Shown one piece after another: positions 56,323 to 64,000 of a stretch of DNA of 64,000 bases. The stretch is taken from positions 26,918,464 through 26,982,463 of the forward strand of contig CALNVZ010003429.1 in the NCBI GenBank assembly GCA_940671915.1, written 5' to 3'. A program made the position numbers and the translations under genes. Origin of the DNA: Paracentrotus lividus (taxonomy: Eukaryota; Echinodermata; Echinoidea; Camarodonta; Echinidae). Below the pieces are notes generated by a model. It saw only the letters and a program-made list of their open reading frames with translations. It had not been told where the DNA came from and searched no databases. The stretch's first letter is position 1, and each line of letters begins with the position of its first letter.

Positions 56323-58615
56323 AGCTGGCGTCACACTGTCCAGATGTTCAGCTTCGATGGATATACGAAGGGGTCATTTTTAGGGTTCGCGCAAAGTTGA
56401 GAAGGTTACACGACGGCACTATGAATCACGCGCGAAGGGTACACGAAGATGTGAATTTGTAATACGAAGTGTACCCGAAGGAGACACGAATGTCAAACGA
56501 CGTCGTTTGGGCATCGCAGGCGCGAATCCAAGATCGCCGAATTGAATACATTCTGTGGGGCTAATTGTCTTGGGACAGTAGAGATTTATTATGTTTACGC
56601 ATGGGATTATACATTTTATTGAAGAAAACATCACGTGACCACCTCATTGTAAAAAAAATCTTCACCAGATGCAGACCGCGGGAAATTCAATAGCTGATCA
56701 TAATTTATCGGGAGCAAAAGACACTGTACTGTCAAGCTATATTTGTATTGTCTTTGACTCCAATTGAAATTAAACAGCCCCCTTCCCCCCCCCCCCCAAG
56801 GTAGGGAGAGGCAGGGGAAATAAGATAGTTGGTAAACACAGAATTGAGAAAAAAAAGACTTTAATAACATACAGCAACCAGAGACAGCTCCAGATTAATC
56901 TGAAAAACTTCCAGTGAAAATCAGGAGGTAAAAAGCAACAACACAGATATTGTATATTTATTATGTTTTGATGTTTAGAATGTCACCCAATTTACTTATT
57001 TTTTTCTTTTTCAGAGAAAATTGAATTTGACAATTTTTTTGTCAAAATCAATTTTTTCAAAGTTACTTTGGGCAGATTAGAGAAAATGTCTTAAAAAGGG
57101 TTTATTTTAGAACTTGACTTTAACTTAAATCATTGTATAATGAGAATAAATAGCAATGATATTAATGATGATGATGGAGGTGGTGGTGCAGTTCACTACC
57201 CTTACAATTATCCTCGTCATCTTCATTATCATCGTGCATAATCACAACCACCACCTGCATCACCATCGCCATCACCATCGCCATCATCATCGTCATCATC
57301 ATCATCATCATCATCATCATAATCACCAGCAAATCTACCAACCCCTACCAACTTCATACTTGTCCCCATCCTCCACTAAGATCATAATTATTATCTTCAT
57401 TACCGCCATCACCAACATATCTCTCAACTACCATCACCATCATGACCATCACTGCCCAACACCACTATCAGTATCATCATGAATACGATTGTCATAATCA
57501 TGTTGTTATTATCAAGTTAACGTTAAAGTCTCAAAGGGGGATGAAATGAAGCCTGAGGAGAAAATTATTTTGCCTACAGCTTCGACGGAAAGGATTTTGA
57601 AATTACACATTTCCATTTCATTTTCATTCAGTTCTTGAAAGAAATGTGGTTGGAAAGATGACACTTTAAAAATCAATCAATACTAATGTAAATGAGAATT
57701 TGACGTAATATACAATGATATAGGTGAAGCAAATAATACAGAGAGGAACACTAAACTCTTCTTCCAAACCACAAGACAATTCTGTGTCATCATACTATAT
57801 TACGATGGCTACATGATGGCGTTGAGAAGACGTCACGACGTCGTGTTGCCTTCAACAGATCATCGGGCGGGTACGTGTTTCCCTCGCATTACCTTCGTAA
57901 GACGACAATGCGCGATGCTGCGATGCTCAAACGAAGTGAACCTTCGCAAGTCCATCGGGAGTTTTTTTTTTTGGCCGCCAAAGATTTTGCCGATGCATCA
58001 GAAGTTGCTGCCGAAGCTTGAAAACAACTCCACCGATGGTCATGGTGGTTTTAAGATTGCTAATTATACAGGCTGTATCAAATAAAATGATTCAGTTGGA
58101 AATTTGTTTGTTTAAATTATGAAAATTAATCACAATTTAATAGTATTCAATATTTCTATAAAGGAGGAACATCAGGCATTCTTTAGCATTTATTTATTAA
58201 TTTTTTTATTAATTTTTTTTTTTTAAAATCTCATTTGGTGTTGTAAAACCTGAGATATGATCACTTTCCTACAATCAATTTTGCGCATGTTTTTTTTTCA
58301 TGGCCTATATTTGGGTTTTGCGCATAGTGGCCATGAATTCATCAACACATAAATGTGTGTAATATCGATCAGCTCCTTTTCGCACACTTTTTTTAAAAAT
58401 GTGGTACCAAATACAGACATGATTTCAGAAGATGTTATACTTTAATATTATTTCCCCCATTGTTCCATTCTTTTTGAAACAGTCTGTAGTACTCCAAAAT
58501 GGCCCGATGCCTTTGCGATGCTTTCGTAATGCCTTCGTGTTCAGAGCAAAATTTGGGTTTTTTCCGCCATCGTGTGTCCATCGCTGCTAACCATCGGGAC
58601 AGTGTGACGCGGGCT
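56323..58615. mobile_element. 2.3-kb element with AGC..GCGTCACACTGTCC ends and TAA duplication
   Basis: AGCTGGCGTCACACTGTCC at the left and ggacagtgtgacgcgggct at the right are inverse with two mismatches, flanked by TAA on both sides. The interior carries cttcg/cgaag words near both ends. The TWA flank suggests a Harbinger-like group. No transposase is seen. Confidence 0.7.
57237..57325. repeat. CAT/CAC-rich trinucleotide tract
   Basis: (CAT)n with CGCCAT interruptions gives a poly-His ORF that is not a gene. Confidence 0.9.
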
Positions 58616-58663
58616 TAAAGAACATGTAAAGATACGCTTTAACCTCTATGTAGCTCTTCTTAC

Positions 58664-58736
58664 CCTTTTCGGCAACATGGAAAATGGCAAAAAATCCTAA
58701 AAGTCCGAAGTCAACAAAAAGAATACACCTATTTTT
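58664..58736 (-). CDS. Candidate signal-peptide exon of MMP gene 2 (no ATG seen)
   Basis: An open frame of 24 codons plus one base ends at a strong donor (G|gtaaga) in phase 1, exactly the phase needed by the CUB exon. It encodes NRCILFVDFGLLGFFAIFHV then AEK, with a signal-peptide-like core and some similarity to [10 protein letters not shown]...IVETK of gene 1. No in-frame ATG precedes it: a poly-A stretch and an in-frame TAA (58739-58737) come first, then TE-like sequence from about 58762. The start may have been disrupted, lie across that insertion, or the match may be chance. Confidence 0.35.
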
Positions 58737-58761
58737 TTATTTTTTTTTTACAAAACCTTAA

Positions 58762-59060
58762 GGTGCCCTCACACTACGGCGTGTTGGGCTAACGTTTGAA
58801 ATTTGGTGTGTACGTTCGAAAACGTTGGTACTCGTTAACCATACGCAATTAATCGTTGTCTGAACGCAAATATACGCTGATATAAATTTATAATTTATTA
58901 CACGTTCACAGTTTTGAGCGTTTTCTAGCGTGTAACAACGCACTTATCAATAGGTTCTGTATGCGCTGGGCATTAGCAGCGTGAACGTTATGCGCGTTCG
59001 ATGTTCGTTACCTTCTCGTTCTCTATTCGTTCCCTCGTCGTTCTCTGTTCGTCCAAACTT
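58762..59060. repeat. Fragment with AGGTGCCCTCACAC end
   Basis: TTA then aggtgccctcacactacggc starts it, like the ends at 2105 and 56323. Gttcgttaccttctcgttct words follow. The other end was not identified. Confidence 0.4.
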
Positions 59061-59718
59061 GTCTAATCTAACTCGGGAAGTTTTTTTATTTTATTATTGT
59101 TTATCAATATTCTTTTCATTTTTTAATAAATATCTTTGAATTCATTGATTTTTCCCTCCTCGATTAAAATGAAAAAATAATATAAATTTCAAATCTTCCT
59201 ATTATGTCGGAGAAGAGATTATGGGATAATTAATCGAAATGTAATTCGATATAACTGTGGTCTCTTAATCTTTATTTCATTTGGGAATTAGCTATATTAT
59301 ATGATATCATAGTATCAATAATACTGGAATGCTGCAAGCGCCTTTCAGAGTCGCCTCACTAAGCCTGGTAATAGTTAGTTAACATTAAAAGCCCTTATAA
59401 ACACCGAGTAGGATAGATGTATAAAGTGCTACGTAAATGTAACTATAATTAATAATACTCTATCGTGCTATGAAGTATGTTCGGAAAGATTTTCGTCAAG
59501 TTGTATTTATGTAATTAACGAAACAAACCTTAATGGTTTGGTTAAGAAAAAAAAAATGATTATGATGTATCAAGGAATAGGTATAAACCAAAAGCCTTGG
59601 ACCCTGGAAAAGAATAAGGGAAACGGAAGAGAAACACAGATAGGGAGAACAGGGAAGACAAAAAGGAAAGAGAGGTAAAAAGAAAATATAAAAAAAACCA
59701 ACAAGAAACAAACAGAAA

Positions 59719-59749
<31 letters not shown>

Positions 59750-60900
59750 AAGGGGAAGAGAGGAGAAAGAGATAACGAATGAATAAGATAATGGGAGAGA
59801 GTTGATAATGAAAATAGGAAAAAGAAACAAAAAAGAACATTATTGAGAAATTGAGATCTGAAACTCAAAAGAGCGCGAATTGATCTAAAGCTAAAAGATT
59901 TATCATTCAATTATTATTCTTTTTTTTTTAGTTGGGCGTCAAATTGACGTGATATTTAAGATCAAAACCTTCGAGCATACAGATTGATCTGAAACTTTTT
60001 AGGAGGCATCAAATTTTTTTTTGAACAATTAGTGACCTCAAAATAATCGTGTTTTATAATGGACCCAAAGTCGTTTGCAAACATAACATTGTGCAATACA
60101 TTTTTCCTTTTTTTTTGTGGGGGGGGGGGGATGGGTGGGTGTGGGGAAGCAATGTTTATCTCAAATTTATGGGCACAAAATTGTTTATTTATTGATAGCA
60201 TTTATTGTATTGGCATGTTTAAAGTGTTAAACACTCAATGCACTCTGATAACTGCATAAGCATTTTGTTTTCCTTTTTGTTTTCACCGCTCGCTCTTCAT
60301 ATCTGTTTCCCTGTATGCTCCTGAGGTCTTATATCCCCTCATAATTATGAGCTTTTTTTGAGCACTTAATTGATTTAAAATAAATTGATGGATGAAAAAT
60401 CAGCTTGTGCTTTCTTTAAATCAAGATGAACTAAATAAATGGACGGGCTTGTTTCAAATTAGATAAAATATACTTTTTTTAATTTCTCAACCCTAATCAA
60501 GACGAAGGGGTCGGGCCAAATGTCCCCTACCATACTCTGTTACACTATATCTATACTCAATATAATATTAGGGTGTTATAAGATGGTATTGTTTTCTTGA
60601 GATAGAAAACATTGCATTTTAACTACACCGTGGGTCAAAAAGGTTGGATTTTTTTTTATTGATCCAGCAACATAAATTTGGAATCTTGGGCTATATATTG
60701 TTTTTCCCCCTAAACCATGACCGGGTATTGAATAATTCTAAAAAAGTTCTTCATCCACCACAATAACCATTCTGGCAACTTTTTTTGCTCACCATTGAAA
60801 CGCTTTTGAGGTGTAAGGTTTCTTGTCTAAGTGAGGGGTTGAATTAAAAAGTGTGACTGGTAAAAAATAAATAATAAGAATAAAAATGTTCTACCGTTAT
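59061..60900. other. AT-rich intergenic DNA, low-complexity patches
   Basis: Contains a purine-rich tract with (GA)n (59600-59770) and a G-run near 60119-60130. Pyrimidine-type ORFs on the minus strand are artefacts. No gene is seen. Confidence 0.5.
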
Positions 60901-60910
60901 GGTAAATAAA

Positions 60911-60942
60911 AGAGAGAGAGAGAGACAGAGAGAGAGAGAGAA
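60911..60942. repeat. (GA)n microsatellite
   Basis: GA dinucleotides with a single GACA interruption. Confidence 0.93.
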
Positions 60943-62486
60943 AAACCCTATTTCTTCATTTTTTTTCGTCTAAGAAATAACCATATAACCATTATTGGAT
61001 CCAGGATTTTGAAATACGAGGAGTGCATCCCGAAAATTTGAAGAAAAAAAAAAAAAAAAAGGTGCAGGCGAAATTTTTCCAATTTTAACTTGTACAGTCA
61101 ATCATTTTTTTTTTCAGTTATAGAGGGGGAGTGGGTCTCCTGCGCCCCGCCTGGATCCGTCACTGCCAGGTTCTCGGAGAGTTGAGAAGGGACAAACAAA
61201 ATTTCAAGAAATTTAAGCTGGAGCAAAATGATGTGGCTAGAGCAAAAAATAAAAAATAGATAAAATAAATAAAATAAATAATGATAATAGTGATAATAAA
61301 ATGAATAAATGAACTATTTTTAAGGTAATAAATTACCCCAAAATGATAAATATAATATAAAATATAGAAATACAAAAATTTTGTTAAAATTTAAAAGTTT
61401 TTAGATACGTTTATACCTTGGTATTCACAGAAAACAATTACATGTATATTTAAAGTAGAAAATGTATGCATTTCATTATACCGAATAGTTACTTTACATG
61501 TAAAAATAGCACTTAAACAGGGAGGGCGAAATACTGAGCACAAAACAAAATAATAGTAATAATAATATAGGTTTTCCCGGTCAAGTTTAAACTATCTCCG
61601 ATCAATTTGACTTTTCTTTCGAGCGCTTTCGTCCGGAATGTGATCTCGATTACAAATCTGCAATGGAATTCGTTTGTGTGTAGCCATAATCAAACACCGT
61701 TCAATCCAATTGCAAATTGCGCCGACGAATTTGCTGTTGTGAGCAGTCGCATTCGTCAATGTTTCGCTCAAATTCGTCATTCGTAAAATTCCCGTATTCT
61801 GGTGAATTCAAATTCGTTTTGGGGCATTCCACTTTAGAAATAACTGTATACAAATTAGGAATTTTAAGTTCGAGTAGGAAAATAAAATTTGGGAGGGGGC
61901 CGTGAAATTTTTTCGTCAGAAAAGAGGCTGATCATGGCGGAAGAAGGGGGAGCCTGAGCTTGGAAAAACACACACGCACACAAACAAAAAAACACAAGCT
62001 GATATATAATGTTTGCGTTTTTATCAGAATGAATTATAAAAACTATATGTCTGCTCGAAAAAGAAATGTTACCAAAAAAAAAAAATACAATAAAAACAAA
62101 ACATAACATGTATAAAACCGAATAGGGGCTGCAGCCCCCATCCTCACTCTATTCATTAGAAACTTACATAACATGAGGGGTAGTAGGGGGGGGGTGTTAA
62201 AAATTCTCGGCCTTCGGCCATCAACAAGGTCATCATGTAACGGCCTTGGGGGGGGTAAAGATTGGTCAGTCGGGTCGGCAATCTTATTTTTTTCTACCAT
62301 TTTCCTCTTTTTTTTCCCATTTTTTCCCTTTTTTTTTTGCTGGGGGTGGGGGGCTTTCCCGCTGAGCCCCTGGATCCACACCTGAAATGGTCAATAGACC
62401 AAGTAACAATTAGATCAAGTCTGTATTACATAAATTCAGATTAGACCAAATAGCTTGTAGACAGGCGCGGCCCCCATCACCAAGGA

Positions 62487-62519
<33 letters not shown>

Positions 62520-63716
62520 GATGAAAGATCGACAATATTAGACGTCAATAAACCGTACCCCTGTGACCGTTACATTGATGACGTTTTGGATCACCGAAGC
62601 CGCAAAAAAAAAAAAAAAAAAAAAAACTTTTAGACTTCTTGAAAGGCCCACGGACAACTTTTTTTTTGTAAAAAAGGGCACTCTTGTTACTAAAAAAGAA
62701 AAATGTTCCGCGCGGTCGCTATGCGACCTCGCATAAAAAGGGAATACCAAGCAATACGCATGAGATCAATTACCCTGCTGCCGGAGGCAGCTATTGTAAA
62801 AGAGTGTTGTCAAAAGCACATTGGCCTATTTACATCCCTCTAAACATATTTTTAAAGCCCCCTTTTTTTTTTTAGCACTTATATTTTTAAAAATCATTTA
62901 AAACATATAAATCCATTTGCAATTGGTATTTAACATTATCATGGGGGCAATAATTTGACAATATATAATATATTGAACAGCATAATAAATTAAAATACTA
63001 CTTTTATACCCAGCCCCTCCCTATCCCATACATTTTGCTCATTATGCCACTGAGGTAAAGGGGCCCCTTTTCAGAAAAAAGTGCCCCCCCCCCCACTTTC
63101 AAATTCGTTCCGCACCCTCTGAATACAAATTATTGCTTATAAATTTATTTTGTGTTTACCATGGGCGCCACCGTGACCCCCTTGCTTCGTGTGTTCACAC
63201 GGATAGGCCTAAAACGTTTTAAATTGCATGCCTTAAAACGAATTTGACTGCTGGAAGCTCACCTCCACTTCCTTTTTACAGCTGGGAATTTTTTAAATTG
63301 ATCGCACGAATTTGATTTCATGCACATTGACGAAGTTCACTGCACATAAACACTTTTGATCGCACATAAACGATTACGAATGATCATTAACGATTATGAA
63401 AGAACATAAACGGAATCGATTGCTCTAAATTTTAACTTAAATTACCGATAGCCCCGCTCCGGGAAGGTATCGTTTAAATTGACTGAACATTAACGAATTC
63501 GATTGAAAAGGGTTTAAAATCGACCGGGAAAACCTATAATAATAATAATGAGCTTTCGGGAACACTACGGTAGGTAACAAGACGGTGGGTTTAATCGACC
63601 GTACTGGCCTCGCACTCGCACTACCGTCGTGACTTCTAAGCGCTTTCGCAGTCTGCGAAGACGACGGTGAATAGCATTTCTGTGTATCTCCTCTTTATTT
63701 CTTCTTTTTTAAACCA
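60943..63716. other. Intergenic DNA with scattered short-element ends
   Basis: Ggatccaggattttgaaata (61009) and cgcctggatccgtcactgcc (61148) bound a short element of about 160 bases. A-runs (62485-62512 and 62604-62626) and cccctggatccacacctg (62368) are further repeat traces. No coding region is supported. Confidence 0.45.
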
Positions 63717-64000
63717 ATTCCTATGTATTTCTTTATGTATTTCTTTGTTTTATCCTTCTTTCCTCTTCTCTCCTATAAATTCTTATGTATTTCTTTGTTT
63801 TGTCCTTCTTTCCTCTTCTCTCCTATAAATTCTTATGTATTTCTTTGTTTTATCCTTCTTCCCTCTTCTCTCCTATAAATTCTTATGTATTTCTTTGTTT
63901 TTTATCCTTATTTCCTCTTCTCTCCTATAAATTCTTATGTATTTCTTTGTTTTATCCTTCTTTCCTCTTCTCTCCTATAAATTCTTATGCATTTCTTTGT
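63717..64000. repeat. About 50-base tandem repeat running off the window
   Basis: At least five copies of ctcctataaattcttatgta followed by tttctttgttttatccttct and ttcctcttct. The array continues beyond 64000. Confidence 0.9.

Noticed and set aside
57156-57482. Histidine-rich 108-residue ORF
   Set aside because: It is a (CAT)n microsatellite artefact inside a transposable element.
59496-59910. Ser/Leu/Phe-rich ORFs on the minus strand resembling membrane proteins
   Set aside because: They derive from a purine-rich low-complexity tract, and three overlapping frames show the same bias.

Overview
The window is eukaryotic, intron-rich and AT-rich, and most of it is transposable-element and satellite sequence. 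The protein content is two matrix metalloproteinase (MMP, matrixin) genes. An echinoderm, most likely a sea urchin, is the best guess. The reasons are a local MMP pair in a genome where MMP families are expanded, foldback elements with minisatellite arms like the sea urchin TU elements, and frequent AGGCCT-type words. The species is inferred; no sequence label was available.

MMP gene 1 is on the plus strand, with a TATA-type promoter near 11.9-12.1 kb and nine exons from 12193 to 20509. It encodes a signal peptide, a propeptide with cysteine switch PRCGMPD, a furin-type RNKR site, a zinc catalytic domain ([11 protein letters not shown] and Met-turn VMYP) and three hemopexin repeats. The fourth repeat and the stop codon fall into an assembly gap of exactly 1000 N (20510-21509).

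MMP gene 2 is on the minus strand and runs toward the same gap. Six exons can be placed between 54457 and 21937, with a candidate signal-peptide exon at 58736-58664. Its exon phases, and two exon lengths (124 and 200 bases), equal those of gene 1. It differs in carrying a CUB module on one phase 1-1 exon ahead of the propeptide, an N-terminal CUB-MMP architecture. Its catalytic domain keeps the active-site HExxHxxGxxH but lacks the usual structural-zinc Asp and one calcium ligand. No linker or hemopexin exons are visible before the gap.

The introns are stuffed with mobile DNA. Gene 1 intron 7 (16.6-19.1 kb) holds a foldback element with 14-base minisatellite arms. Gene 2's large intron (22.1-35.8 kb) holds a cluster of foldback elements (22.5-26.2, 26.2-28.6 and 29.6-34.3 kb). 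The last sits inside a Harbinger-type MITE, with target duplications of both elements visible. Next come a short terminal-inverted-repeat (TIR) element 7 bases from a splice donor, a 2.05-kb tandem duplication (37.9-41.9 kb), decayed gcgccaaattgacc minisatellites and a frameshifted R2-like retrotransposon 3' end (44.0-45.1 kb). A large palindrome carrying an unrecognised ORF tail lies at 48.0-49.3 kb. The flanks (1-10.5 and 54.7-64 kb) hold TIR elements and tandem repeats, with no recognisable genes. Almost all other ORFs are chance or repeat-derived.
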